A stretch of 64,000 nucleotides of DNA. Source: Thalassococcus sp. S3 (GTDB lineage Bacteria; Pseudomonadota; Alphaproteobacteria; Rhodobacterales; Rhodobacteraceae). Below are positions 1 to 8,225 of the stretch, one piece after another (within the stretch, counting starts at the first letter, position 1; every line of letters starts with the position of its first letter). Location: NCBI RefSeq assembly GCF_004216475.1, contig NZ_CP022303.1, positions 992,001 through 1,056,000 of the forward strand. Reading direction: 5' to 3'. The position numbers and the translations under genes were made by a program. Below the pieces are notes generated by a model. That model was not told the DNA's origin and made no database searches. It worked only from the letters and a program-made list of their open reading frames with translations.

Positions 1-771
1 GATCTGATCACGGCTGAATTTGACACGCCGCAATTCGAATACACGCTGACCTTTGACGAGGCGGTCAAGGCGGTGGACGACATCGTCCTCTTCCGCCTGA
101 TGGCGCGCGAGATTGCACTGGAATACGGGATCGTCCTCAGTTTCATGCCCAAGCCCGTTGCCGAGGGCGGCGGGTCCGGAATGCATATCAACTTCTCCTT
201 TCTCGATGAGACGGGCGGCAATGCGCTGGGCCCCGATGGCGGGGCCGAGGGGCTCAACGATCTGGGAAAAGGCTGTGTCGCCGGGCTTTATCGGCATCAC
301 GCGGGACTGGCCGGGCTGATCGCACCGACGGCGAATTCCTACATGCGGCTGCAGCCCGGATCGCTGTCGGGCTATTGGCGGAACTGGGGCGGGGATCACC
401 GGAACGTCACCACGCGGGTCAGCGCTGAAGGCGGCGCCAAGGCGCGGTTGGAGCATCGGATGGCGGATGCCTCCGCCAATTCCTACACCGCCGTAGCCGC
501 CGTGCTGCAGGCCGCGCGGCTGGGGGTAGAGCAGTCATACGACCTGCCGCCCTTGGAGACGGGCGACGGGTTTGACCGGACCGATGCGAAAGAGGGCGTG
601 GCGCTTGATCTCAAGGGCGCGCTTGCGGATCTTGAGCGGGACGAGGCCCTTGTTGCGGCTGTTGGGCCGGAGCTTGTCGCCAACCACCTTTTCATGAAGC
701 ACAAGGAAGTGCGCAAGACGCGCGACCTCGAAGGCGACGCGCTGCGCGACTTCTACGTCTATTTCATTTAG
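1..771 (+). CDS. Glutamine synthetase family protein, C-terminal part (5' truncated by window)
   Basis: The frame is open from the first base, so the N-terminal beta-grasp domain lies outside the window. What remains is the catalytic domain of an ATP-dependent glutamate/amine ligase of the GS fold. Visible are the metal- and ATP-site segment GSGMHINFSFLD, the stretch PTANSYMRLQPGS and the C-terminal signature RLEHRMADASANSY. These fit the divergent glutamine-synthetase-like group (GlnT or gamma-glutamyl-polyamine/amine synthetases) as well as true GlnA, so the substrate amine cannot be assigned. The last 8 bases overlap the 3' end of the convergent histidine kinase gene. I see no link to the alcohol-oxidation genes that follow. 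Confidence 0.85.
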   Translation, partial: DLITAEFDTPQFEYTLTFDEAVKAVDDIVLFRLMAREIALEYGIVLSFMPKPVAEGGGSGMHINFSFLDETGGNALGPDGGAEGLNDLGKGCVAGLYRHHAGLAGLIAPTANSYMRLQPGSLSGYWRNWGGDHRNVTTRVSAEGGAKARLEHRMADASANSYTAVAAVLQAARLGVEQSYDLPPLETGDGFDRTDAKEGVALDLKGALADLERDEALVAAVGPELVANHLFMKHKEVRKTRDLEGDALRDFYVYFI

Positions 772-2995
772 CCGCAGCGCTGCGATGCTGCGGCTGGGAA
801 TGACTGGTCAGGAACTGTCGCAGCGTGTTGGTGTCGATCGGCTTGTGGATCACCTGAAGCCCTGCCGCCGCACAGGATGCGCGGGCGTCAGAGCTGCGGT
901 CGGCGGTGATGATACAGGCGGGGATATCCCCCATCTCCCGCCGAATGCGGGCCACGGCATCCAGACCGTTCAGATCGTGATCAAGCTGGTAATCCGCGAT
1001 CACGATATCGGGTGCGACGCCGATTTCGGCCAGAAGCGCGCTCGCCTCCTCCTCTGAACTACAGGCGAGCACATCCACGCCCCATTGTTCAAGCGAGACG
1101 GTGAGCGCGTTGCGCATCTCTGCATCGTTTTCGATCAGAAGCACGATGAGGTTTTGGAACCTCTGTTCCTCCGGCGCCTTGCGCCGCTTGGCACGGCGAG
1201 GGCGCTCCTCGACACTTTCGGAGCGGTTCAACTCGACCGAGAACACGGTGCCCTGTCCCACGCGGGATTGCACCTGCAAGGGATGATGCAGAAGCGCACA
1301 GGCCCGTTCCACGATGGCAAGGCCCAGCCCCATCCCTTCGGCGGCGCTGGCCGAGGCATTCAGACGCTGGAATTCACCAAAGATCACGTCATGCATGTCC
1401 TCGGGAATGCCCGGCCCGGTATCCCAGATCTCCAGCCGGACGGTGTTGCCGCGATGGCGGGCGCCGATCAGGACCTTGCCGTCATGGGTATAGCGCACGG
1501 CATTGGCCATGAGGTTCTGCAGGACGCGACGCAGATAGCTGGGGTCGCTTTCGACGATGGCGTTGGTTGGCACGCAGCGCAGCGACAGGCCCTTTTGGCG
1601 TGCAAGCGGCAACAACTCCTCGGTCAATTGATGCAGCAAGACGTCCAGCGAGACCGGGCCGATATCGACCGAGGCGCGCCCTGAGTCCAGTTTCGAGATA
1701 TCAAGTAGCGCTTCAAGGATATGCTCAACGCTCAACAAGGCGCGGTTGGCCTTGGCCAGGATCGTCTTGGCCTGCGGGTCCTCCACATCATGTTCGACCG
1801 ACGAAACGTAAAGCTTCGCCGCCGACAGGGGTTGCAGCAGATCGTGGCTGGCCGCCGCGACAAACCGCGATTTCGAGGCATTGGCACGCTCGGCCTCGGC
1901 CAGGGCGTCCTCCAGTTCCAGCGTCCGCTCCATCACGCGCTGTTCCAGCGTCTCGTTGGCCTCGCGGATCGCCTGCACCGCCTCCCGCTCTGCCGTGATG
2001 TCGGTGAAGCTGATCACAAAGCCACGATCCGGCATTTCCTGCGCGAAGACGTCCAGCACGCGGGAGCCGTGCAGCGTCATTTCGAACGACAACGCCTTGC
2101 GGCCCTTTTGGCTCGCCACCCAGCGTTCGACGCGCTCCAGCGCCATGCCGTCCGAGAATTGCACATCCTCTCGCAAACGGTCGAACAGCGCATTGAAGCC
2201 AATGCCCGTGCGAAAGCGTGTGACGGGGATCGACAGCAATTCGCCCACCTTCTGGTTCCAGCCGGCAAGGCGGGAATTGCTGTCAAAGATGCACACGCCC
2301 TGGTTCAGATGCTCCAGCGTGGCACGGATCAGACGGGTCTGATCATCGAGCAGTCTGTCACGCTGCTGGCGCTCCAGCAGCATGATGTCGGTCACATCGG
2401 TTTGCAGGATCACCGTGCCCCGGTCGGGCGTGCGATGCTCGCTGACCTGCACCCAGCGGTCCCAGATCATGCGCGCGTTGAAGATCACATGCTCATCCCG
2501 GTGCCGCAGCATCCGGCGCTTGGCCCATTGTTCCGGCGTTTCGGTCTTGGGCAGGAACAGGAATTTCGAGTGGCTGACGAGGTCGACGTAGTCGTCAAAC
2601 CTCAGCCCCGGCACCATCCGGTCGCGGATATCGGGCATGTGCATGCCGAAGCGGCTGTTGCACATGACCAGCACATCGTTCGAGTTGAACAGCGCAAAAC
2701 CTTCCTGCACCGTCTCAATCGCGTTGGTGAGGTCGGCCCGCGCGGTTTCGGTCTGCCGGTTCGCCTCCGCCAGCTTGGCGTTCGATTCGTTCAGCAGGTC
2801 CAGCGCGCGTTCCAGATCGTGGGTGCGGGTGCGTACCTGCTCCTCCAGAAGTGCGGCGCGCTGAAACTGTGCATAGGCGGCGCCCGATTCGTCAGTGCCC
2901 TGTTCGACGCGGCGCATCAGCTTGGCCGCGATGGCCATCAGCTTCTCGTTCTGACGCTCAAGGCTGTCATTTGGATCGACCAGATTATGGGGCAT
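764..2995 (-). CDS. PAS-domain hybrid sensor histidine kinase with C-terminal receiver
   Basis: A 743-residue cytoplasmic hybrid kinase with no convincing membrane segment. In order: a charged coiled-coil N-terminus (about 40-90), two PAS-like sensor modules (about 90-205 and 220-335), a second coiled coil (about 335-375), a HisKA domain with the phospho-acceptor in AASHDLLQPL (His384), an HATPase domain (NLMANAVRY N-box, DTGPGIP G1, GMGLGLAI G2), and a receiver domain with its aspartate near residue 680 in VIADYQLD. It is the last gene of the set response regulator - FIST protein - kinase, 6 bp after the FIST gene, and is probably the kinase that controls the adjacent PQQ alcohol dehydrogenase locus. 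The arrangement recalls FlhS/FlhR of Paracoccus and the ExaD/ExaE and PedS/PedR pairs of pseudomonads. The ligand is unknown. Confidence 0.88.
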   Translation of the reverse strand: MPHNLVDPNDSLERQNEKLMAIAAKLMRRVEQGTDESGAAYAQFQRAALLEEQVRTRTHDLERALDLLNESNAKLAEANRQTETARADLTNAIETVQEGFALFNSNDVLVMCNSRFGMHMPDIRDRMVPGLRFDDYVDLVSHSKFLFLPKTETPEQWAKRRMLRHRDEHVIFNARMIWDRWVQVSEHRTPDRGTVILQTDVTDIMLLERQQRDRLLDDQTRLIRATLEHLNQGVCIFDSNSRLAGWNQKVGELLSIPVTRFRTGIGFNALFDRLREDVQFSDGMALERVERWVASQKGRKALSFEMTLHGSRVLDVFAQEMPDRGFVISFTDITAEREAVQAIREANETLEQRVMERTLELEDALAEAERANASKSRFVAAASHDLLQPLSAAKLYVSSVEHDVEDPQAKTILAKANRALLSVEHILEALLDISKLDSGRASVDIGPVSLDVLLHQLTEELLPLARQKGLSLRCVPTNAIVESDPSYLRRVLQNLMANAVRYTHDGKVLIGARHRGNTVRLEIWDTGPGIPEDMHDVIFGEFQRLNASASAAEGMGLGLAIVERACALLHHPLQVQSRVGQGTVFSVELNRSESVEERPRRAKRRKAPEEQRFQNLIVLLIENDAEMRNALTVSLEQWGVDVLACSSEEEASALLAEIGVAPDIVIADYQLDHDLNGLDAVARIRREMGDIPACIITADRSSDARASCAAAGLQVIHKPIDTNTLRQFLTSHSQPQHRSAAAK

Positions 2996-3001
2996 CGCGG
3001 C

Positions 3002-4159
3002 TCACTCCCCGTCGGGCGGGTAAATCGCAACGCCCGTCAGCGTCTGGTTCACATGCATGGAGTTCAACTGCTCTCCATAAGTCGAAAAGCCGACGACCCG
3101 GTTCTGGGACAGAAGGTTCGATATCTCGCGCGACATCTGCTTTTGCTCCGCTTCGATGCGGCGCAGCAGACAGTCGCAGGCCAGGATGACATCCGGTGCC
3201 CGCGCCGCCGACAGCGCCTGAAGCTCCCCACGCAGATGGTCCACCATATTCTGCGGTTCCGCAAGCGTCAGAACGACGCCCTCGTCAATGGCCGAGAAAA
3301 AGACCAAATCGCCGTTGTCTGCAACCCGCTGGATCGAGCGCACGTGATGAGCATCCCCGATGCGCACGACAACCGGATGGGCGGCGAAGGTAAAGGTCGA
3401 AAGCTGGTTCGGGTCCTTGCCCAGAAGACGCGCATATTCGCGGGCGGCGGGTTCGGCATTGATCTCATGTACCGTGCGGCTGGCCGGGTCGGCGCCGGTG
3501 ACCACCATTCGGCGACCGGTTGGGACCAGATTGTCGGTCTTGACCACCTTGATCGGACAGCGTGTGCGGATCTGGGTCAGGACGGCGGCATTTTCCAGCG
3601 CCTGGCCGTCATAGAAGACAACCGTCTGGTTGAAATCGGTGCCATCCCCGGCAGAGCCGCCGAACAGCGGCATGGGCCCCAGCCCGATGGCGATTTCGGA
3701 GGTCAGCGCATCCTCCCGCGTGCTCAGCCCGTCGATCAGCAGGAAGGTGAACTCGCTCTCCCACTCCGGCACTTCGCGGATCAGGTCGGTGCGGGTGCGG
3801 ATCATCTGATCGATCACGGCCTGGCCGTCGAAATTGTCCAGATCGCTGACCAGCAACGTCCGCGCGCGAAAATGGGACTGCGGCAGGCCCACAGCGACGA
3901 CCTGGCCGTCGGAATAACCCTCGCTCGTCAACTCTCCCGCTGTGGTGCAGCCCACAACCCGAACAGGGGCAAAGGCCTTTTGCGCCTTGGCAATCACCGC
4001 TTTGGCGTCGGCTTCGGGGGTAACGAACAGCAGAACAAGCTCCAGATCGTCCACATTCAAACGATCTGCCAAAAGGGCCACCGGGTCGCCTTCATCATAC
4101 GGCGCGCTGGCGGTCCGTACGATAGTCTGCGACCGGGTCAGAGCACTGACCAGGTTCAT
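3002..4159 (-). CDS. FIST domain sensory protein
   Basis: About 385 residues matching the FIST_N plus FIST_C architecture: an N-terminal part with VRVVGCTTAGELTSEGYSDG and a C-terminal part with RIEAEQKQMSREISNLL and VVGFSTYGEQ. FIST proteins are predicted small-ligand sensors, often encoded beside two-component systems. The upstream ATG is not preferred; the start at 4159 has a good ribosome site (GGGAGG about 7 bases before ATG) and gives MNLVSALTRSQ. It is the middle gene between the LuxR-type regulator (38 bp upstream) and the hybrid kinase (6 bp downstream), so it may deliver a substrate or product signal to that kinase. That role is inferred from context only. There is no signal peptide or membrane span, so it should be cytoplasmic. 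Confidence 0.85.
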   Translation of the reverse strand: MNLVSALTRSQTIVRTASAPYDEGDPVALLADRLNVDDLELVLLFVTPEADAKAVIAKAQKAFAPVRVVGCTTAGELTSEGYSDGQVVAVGLPQSHFRARTLLVSDLDNFDGQAVIDQMIRTRTDLIREVPEWESEFTFLLIDGLSTREDALTSEIAIGLGPMPLFGGSAGDGTDFNQTVVFYDGQALENAAVLTQIRTRCPIKVVKTDNLVPTGRRMVVTGADPASRTVHEINAEPAAREYARLLGKDPNQLSTFTFAAHPVVVRIGDAHHVRSIQRVADNGDLVFFSAIDEGVVLTLAEPQNMVDHLRGELQALSAARAPDVILACDCLLRRIEAEQKQMSREISNLLSQNRVVGFSTYGEQLNSMHVNQTLTGVAIYPPDGE

Positions 4160-4197
4160 GTCGGCTTCCTCCCTAAAGCCGCACAAGCGTAGCGGGA

Positions 4198-4890
4198 TCA
4201 GGGCGTGTCTGACAAGACGTTGGCAAAACTCGTCTCTTTGGCGATCAACACCGCCTGCGTCCGGCTTTGAACGCCCAGCTTCCGCATGATCGCCGTCACA
4301 TGTGCCTTTACTGTCGTCTCTGCGATGGACAACTCGTAAGCGATCTGTTTGTTCAACTTGCCTTCGCAGATCAATTGCAGGATCCGCGATTGCTGGTTGG
4401 TGAGCGTCCCCATCCGCGCCACCGCATCCGTTGTCGCATTGGCGACTTCCGCCTGTTGCAGCAGAACCGCGCCATCGGGGATAAAGACCTCGCCCCGCCG
4501 CAGGGTCTGGATAGCGTTGCGAAAGACTTCGCGCTGGCTGTGTTTAGGGACAAACCCCGCCGCGCCCGCATTGATCGTGCCCGTGATCACCCGGTTGTCC
4601 GCCATAGAACTGACCACCATCACAGGCACCCGTGCCGCCGTTTTCAGCCGGATCAGCCCGTCAAGGCCGTTGACGTCGGGCAGGTTAAGATCCAGCACGA
4701 TGATGTCCGGGGGGCCATGCGCCTCGATCTCTCCCAGCGCGTATTCGAGGTTGGCCGCGGTGCGGATATCCTCGATATCGGCCACCGCCTGCAGCGTCAT
4801 CGACAGCGCATCGCAGAAGAGCGGGTGATCGTCCACGATCAGCGCGGTGCGAAAAACCGTCTCGTCTGTGGTGATGCAAGTGTCGCTCAT
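4198..4890 (-). CDS. LuxR/NarL-family response regulator of the PQQ alcohol dehydrogenase locus
   Basis: A 230-residue two-domain regulator. The receiver has the acidic pair in ALIVDDHP, phospho-acceptor Asp67 in IIVLDLNLPDVNG and the conserved Lys in GFVPKHS. The C-terminal LuxR helix-turn-helix runs from LTNQQSRILQLICEGKLNKQ through AETTVKAHVTAIMRKLGVQS. The start at 4890 has GAGGG just upstream; an earlier in-frame start at 4923 lacks a comparable site. It is transcribed with the FIST and kinase genes and lies immediately downstream of the exaF-like gene. Family relatives next to quinoprotein dehydrogenases (AgmR/ExaE, PedR, FlhR) activate alcohol oxidation genes. A GGTCGTA motif 73 bp ahead of this start suggests it also controls itself. 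Confidence 0.88.
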   Translation of the reverse strand: MSDTCITTDETVFRTALIVDDHPLFCDALSMTLQAVADIEDIRTAANLEYALGEIEAHGPPDIIVLDLNLPDVNGLDGLIRLKTAARVPVMVVSSMADNRVITGTINAGAAGFVPKHSQREVFRNAIQTLRRGEVFIPDGAVLLQQAEVANATTDAVARMGTLTNQQSRILQLICEGKLNKQIAYELSIAETTVKAHVTAIMRKLGVQSRTQAVLIAKETSFANVLSDTP

Positions 4891-4962
4891 GGCACCCTCA
4901 TATCGGTAGGTCAGCCTTGTCAAAGCTTAGCAAGCCCGGTCCTGCAAGCCCACATACCCAAA

Positions 4963-4972
4963 GGTCGTAACG
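4963..4972. promoter_or_regulatory. Candidate operator GGTCGTAACG ahead of the response regulator
   Basis: The core GGTCGTA preceded by CCCAAA matches sites at 6895, 8212, 12676/12703 and 21941. It lies about 73 bp upstream of the regulator start and directly beside the exaF terminator. The proposed binding protein, the LuxR-type regulator, is inferred from gene context. Confidence 0.5.
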
Positions 4973-5008
4973 CAAAACGCGCGCCCGGGTGGGGCGCGCG
5001 TCGTTTGC
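4973..5008 (-). terminator. Rho-independent terminator of the exaF-like gene
   Basis: Downstream of the stop codon at 5030 on the minus strand there is a perfect 10-bp GC-rich stem, ACGCGCGCCC at 4977-4986 pairing with GGGCGCGCGT at 4992-5001. On the minus strand it is followed by TTTTGCG. It should separate exaF transcription from the regulator operon. Confidence 0.75.
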
Positions 5009-5029
5009 AAGGATATTGAGCAAGCTCAA

Positions 5030-6790
5030 TCAGTTCTGCGCATATTGCTTGGGCAGCTTGAAGGTCCACAGCATGCCGCCCTGGTTCAGGTAGTTGACCT
5101 TCTTGGCCACCTCACCGCCCCAAAGCGGAACCGCACCACCCCAGCCGGAGATGACGGAGACGTACTGCTCGCCGTCCTGCTCCCACGTCACGGGCTGACC
5201 CACGATGCCGGAGCCGGTCTGGAACGACCACAACTCTTCACCAGTCTCATCGTCGAACGCGATGAAGCGGCCTTCGGGCGTGCCGGTGAAGACAAGGCCA
5301 CCTGCGGTGGTCATCACACCTGCCCAAAGCGGGGCGTCGTTCTTGTATTCCCACTTGATCTCGCCCGTGTCGGGGTCGATCGCCTTCAGGGAGCCGATAT
5401 GGTCTTCGTAGTTGGGCTTGATGGTAAAGCCCGCGCCCAGATAGGCCGCACCTTTCTTATAGGTGATGGGTTCGTTCCAGATATCCATGCCCCATTCGTT
5501 CGACGGGACGTAGAAGTTGCCGGTGTTCTGGCTAAAGGCCATCGGCATCCAGTTCTTGCCACCCAGGAACGACGGCGATGCAAAGATCACCTCGCCTTTC
5601 TTGCCATCGGCGGCTGCGGCCGGATCGCCGGGGCGGTTATCTTCATTGAAGATCGGGCGGCCGTTTTCGTCGATGCCAGAGGCCCAGGAGATATCCTTGA
5701 CGAAGGGCGTCGCCGAGACGAATGCACCATCCTCACGGTTGAGCACATAGAAGAAGCCGTTCCGGTCCGCTGTGGCAAAGCGCTTGTTGCCCTCGCGGTC
5801 GGTATAGGCCACGACCTCGTTCACGCCGTCGTAATCCCAGCCCTCGCGCGGGGTGGTCTGGAAGTGCCACTTGATCTCGCCGTTCTCGGGATTGATCCCG
5901 ATGCGGGAGGCTGCGTAGAGATTGTCGCCAGACCCGTCATTGCTCTGGCCCGCGTCACGCAGCCAGGAATTCCACGGGGCCGGGTTGCCAGCGCCAAAGA
6001 CCAGTGTATCGGTGTCGGCGTCGTAAGAGCCGCCCAGCCAGGTCGCGCCGCCGCCGGTTTTCCACATGTCACCGGGCCACGTCGCGTTGAGCGTGCCGGT
6101 CATGGTGCTTTCTTCACCTTTATATGTGCCCATGTGCCCTTCGATCACCGGGCGGTCCCAAACCAGTTCACCTGTCTCTGCATCGCGCGCCTGCACGGCC
6201 CCCACGATCCCGAACTCACCGCCGGAATTGCCGGTGATGACCAGTCCGTCTACGATCAGCGGTGCGGCGGTGTAGGAATATCCCGCCTTGTAGTCGGCGA
6301 TTTTCTTGCGCCAGACGACGTCGCCGGTTTTCAGATCCAGCGCCACGATGCGTGCATCCAGCGTGCCGAAATAGATCTTGTCGCCATAGATCGCGCCACC
6401 CCGGTTGACCACGTCACAGCAGGGCAGGATGCCTTCGGGCAGGCGGGCGTCGTATTGCCAGACCTCTTTGCCGGTCTTCAGATCGATGGCGTACATCCGG
6501 CTGTAAGAGCCAGTGATATACATCATGCCGTCATAGATCAGCGGCTGCGTCTCTTGTCCGCGCTGCTTTTCGCCGCCCAGCGAAAAGGCCCATGCGGGGA
6601 CGAGGTTCTGCACGTTTTCCTTGTTGAGCGTGTCCAGCGGGCTGTAGCGTTGCAGGTCGCGCCCCATTCCGTTGGTCAGCACCTGATTGGTGGTCGTCTG
6701 ATCGCTGGCGAGATCAGCCTCCGTCACCTCTGCATAGGCCGCGCTGGTCGCGATGATGCTCGCGGCGGCGGCCATGATAAACCGGTTCAT
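5030..6790 (-). CDS. exaF: Lanthanide-type PQQ-dependent alcohol dehydrogenase (ExaF/PedH-like quinoprotein)
   Basis: A 586-residue periplasmic eight-bladed propeller enzyme that oxidises primary alcohols and passes electrons from PQQ to a c-type cytochrome. A signal peptide (about 1-20, ending AAYA) is present. The adjacent-cysteine ring typical of the family is Cys124-Cys125 in ILPCCDVV. The active site reads WDYDGVN: catalytic Asp319 and, two residues on, Asp321, the extra aspartate that distinguishes lanthanide-dependent enzymes from calcium MxaF (Ala there) and ExaA (Ser there). Overall wording ([27 protein letters not shown] C-terminus) is closer to the ethanol dehydrogenase branch ExaA/ExaF/PedH than to XoxF, so the call is ExaF-like; XoxF is the main alternative. 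GGGAGG precedes the ATG. A terminator follows it and a GGTCGTA motif lies about 110 bp upstream. Confidence 0.88.
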   Translation of the reverse strand: MNRFIMAAAASIIATSAAYAEVTEADLASDQTTTNQVLTNGMGRDLQRYSPLDTLNKENVQNLVPAWAFSLGGEKQRGQETQPLIYDGMMYITGSYSRMYAIDLKTGKEVWQYDARLPEGILPCCDVVNRGGAIYGDKIYFGTLDARIVALDLKTGDVVWRKKIADYKAGYSYTAAPLIVDGLVITGNSGGEFGIVGAVQARDAETGELVWDRPVIEGHMGTYKGEESTMTGTLNATWPGDMWKTGGGATWLGGSYDADTDTLVFGAGNPAPWNSWLRDAGQSNDGSGDNLYAASRIGINPENGEIKWHFQTTPREGWDYDGVNEVVAYTDREGNKRFATADRNGFFYVLNREDGAFVSATPFVKDISWASGIDENGRPIFNEDNRPGDPAAAADGKKGEVIFASPSFLGGKNWMPMAFSQNTGNFYVPSNEWGMDIWNEPITYKKGAAYLGAGFTIKPNYEDHIGSLKAIDPDTGEIKWEYKNDAPLWAGVMTTAGGLVFTGTPEGRFIAFDDETGEELWSFQTGSGIVGQPVTWEQDGEQYVSVISGWGGAVPLWGGEVAKKVNYLNQGGMLWTFKLPKQYAQN

Positions 6791-6894
6791 GGGGTCCTCC
6801 CTTATGTCTCCTCGTGGCGTCCGGGAGGGTGAGTCGCACCTCTCCCATCAGCTGTTGGCATTATCGAAAGAGGGGCGTTGCCGCGAAATTGCAC

Positions 6895-6908
6895 AAAGGT
6901 CGTAGGGC
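6895..6908. promoter_or_regulatory. Candidate operator AAAGGTCGTAGGG between exaF-like gene and 6963 gene
   Basis: Same core as the other GGTCGTA sites in the alcohol locus. It is 59 bp ahead of the TTG start at 6963 and about 107 bp ahead of the exaF-like start, so it could serve either direction in this 172-bp divergent region. Confidence 0.5.
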
Positions 6909-6962
6909 GCGCCTTGACGTCACAGGTTAACGTTCTAACGCGACCAGGGGAGGAGAAAGACG

Positions 6963-7505
6963 TTGCGTATCAAAGCTTTGGCGGCGGCCTTGTTCTGTGC
7001 CTCCGCAATCGGTGCAGGGGCCGAGATGCCGGTGGGTCCGAAAACCATCGCTCTGGTCGACGGGGAAGGCGCGCGCGTGGAGGTCGGTGACATCCTCTTT
7101 GCGCCCGACGGAGGCTACCGCATCGACTGGCGGGAGGCGCCGTTCAAGGATCATTTCCTGTCCATGCGTCCGTTCCGCTGTCTCGAAGGCGCCCACAAGC
7201 ACTGGTGTCACGTGCCTTATCCCTATGCGATCAACCGCGCGGTCTCCCCGGATGATCTGACCGATCTGGAATACGATCTTCTGTTTCTCTGGAAAGGCGC
7301 CACGGAATACGGGATCAACATGTGGAACGGCGTCTATTACCGGCTGACGCTGGAGAACGGGCAAATCACCGGCGCACTGCACGAGATGGATATGGACGCC
7401 CTATCGGCCCCGCCTGACACTGGGAACCTGCGCCCCCTGTCAGAGGATGATCTGCACGAGGCCGAGGCGGACAGTCACTGGCTGCCTTACGTGGTGATTG
7501 ACTGA
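6963..7505 (+). CDS. Secreted hypothetical protein in the alcohol dehydrogenase locus
   Basis: A 180-residue protein with a clear signal peptide (MRIKALAAALFCASAIGAGA) and no family I can name. The mature part has two cysteines (FRCLEGAHKHWCHVPYPYAI) that could form a disulfide, and is rich in Trp and Tyr. I chose the TTG start because a very strong ribosome site (AGGGGAGGAGA) sits 6 bases upstream and the signal peptide begins there. It is divergent from the exaF-like gene, with a GGTCGTA motif between them, and ends in a strong hairpin. A periplasmic accessory role in quinoprotein function is a guess from location. Confidence 0.7.
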   Translation: MRIKALAAALFCASAIGAGAEMPVGPKTIALVDGEGARVEVGDILFAPDGGYRIDWREAPFKDHFLSMRPFRCLEGAHKHWCHVPYPYAINRAVSPDDLTDLEYDLLFLWKGATEYGINMWNGVYYRLTLENGQITGALHEMDMDALSAPPDTGNLRPLSEDDLHEAEADSHWLPYVVID

Positions 7506-7511
7506 AAGACG

Positions 7512-7538
7512 AAAGGCTCCGTTCGGTACGGAGCCTTT
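7512..7538. terminator. Hairpin terminator after the 6963 gene
   Basis: Perfect 10-bp stem AAAGGCTCCG / CGGAGCCTTT with a 7-base loop, starting 6 bases after the stop codon. The A-run and T-run make it plausible in both directions, which suits the convergent Sel1-repeat gene ending at 7617. Confidence 0.75.
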
Positions 7539-7616
7539 GTCGTTCAGATCGGTCGCCGGTTTTACCGTGGTGTGTGCCTTGGGGGACCAGGGCGGCGGGC
7601 GATCGTCAATTAGCCC

Positions 7617-8153
7617 TCAGAAAGCAGGGGCATATTTCCAATTGTCCGCATCCGGGGTCACTTCGTCCAGATCATAATCGGCATTCTGCAATCTTTGCGC
7701 CACTTTCAGCCCATCGCGGGCAGCCTCATCCACCAAGGTGCGGCCTGCGACCTCATCCTTTGCCACCCCATGGCCGCGCATCAGGGCGATGCCGTAGTTG
7801 AACTTGCCCACCGGATCACCCGCCTCTGCCGCCCTACGGTCCCATTCCGCGGCGGCATCGGGATTATACGCGCCCCCCAGCCCGTTGTTGTCGAGCTGGC
7901 TCATCCAGGTCATGGCCCCTGTATAGCCCGCCTCTGCGCAGGCCTCGAAAACCTTTCGGGCCTTGCCATGTTCTCCCTTCTTGGTGATGCCGTAGCCCGC
8001 TGCGCAGGTCATCATATCGACCTCACCCCTTACGGCGTTGTCGATAACGCGGGCCATGGTCATCTCTTCGGGATTAAGCGTGCCGTCCTCATCGCCCATA
8101 TCGGCAAAGGCAGGTGCGGCAAGCAGGGTCAGGATCAGCGCAGTTCGGATCAT
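7617..8153 (-). CDS. Secreted Sel1-like (tetratricopeptide-type) repeat protein
   Basis: A 178-residue protein with a signal peptide (MIRTALILTLLAAPAFA). The middle carries Sel1-like helical repeats, for example AAEAGDPVGKFNYGIALMRG followed by GVAKDEVAGRTLVDEAARDG. Sel1 repeats usually mediate protein contacts, so a periplasmic scaffold or adaptor is likely, but the partner is unknown. GAGGAG precedes the ATG. A perfect GGTCGTACGACC palindrome lies 59-70 bp upstream, in the short gap after the ABC permease gene, which argues that this gene has its own regulated promoter. Confidence 0.75.
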   Translation of the reverse strand: MIRTALILTLLAAPAFADMGDEDGTLNPEEMTMARVIDNAVRGEVDMMTCAAGYGITKKGEHGKARKVFEACAEAGYTGAMTWMSQLDNNGLGGAYNPDAAAEWDRRAAEAGDPVGKFNYGIALMRGHGVAKDEVAGRTLVDEAARDGLKVAQRLQNADYDLDEVTPDADNWKYAPAF

Positions 8154-8211
8154 GGTATCTCTCCTCTCTCACAAGGGTAGCAAGGGCGATGCGAGATTTC
8201 ATCTCTGCGAT

Positions 8212-8223
8212 GGTCGTACGACC
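8212..8223. promoter_or_regulatory. Perfect palindrome GGTCGTACGACC, candidate operator
   Basis: A 12-bp perfect palindrome in the 72-bp gap between the permease stop and the Sel1-repeat gene start. An identical palindrome occurs at 21941-21952 in the pqqA/NosR-like divergent region, and half-sites occur elsewhere in the locus. Confidence 0.6.
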
Positions 8224-8225
8224 TG

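Noticed and set aside
1721..4192. An 823-residue plus-strand open frame opposite the kinase and FIST genes
   Set aside because: It crosses two well-supported minus-strand genes and has shadow-frame composition.
5030..6790. Calling the quinoprotein a calcium-type methanol dehydrogenase MxaF
   Set aside because: The Asp two residues after the catalytic Asp and the absence of mxaI-type genes argue against it.
5045..6832. A 595-residue plus-strand open frame opposite the exaF-like gene
   Set aside because: Mirror of a strongly conserved quinoprotein gene with no domain of its own.
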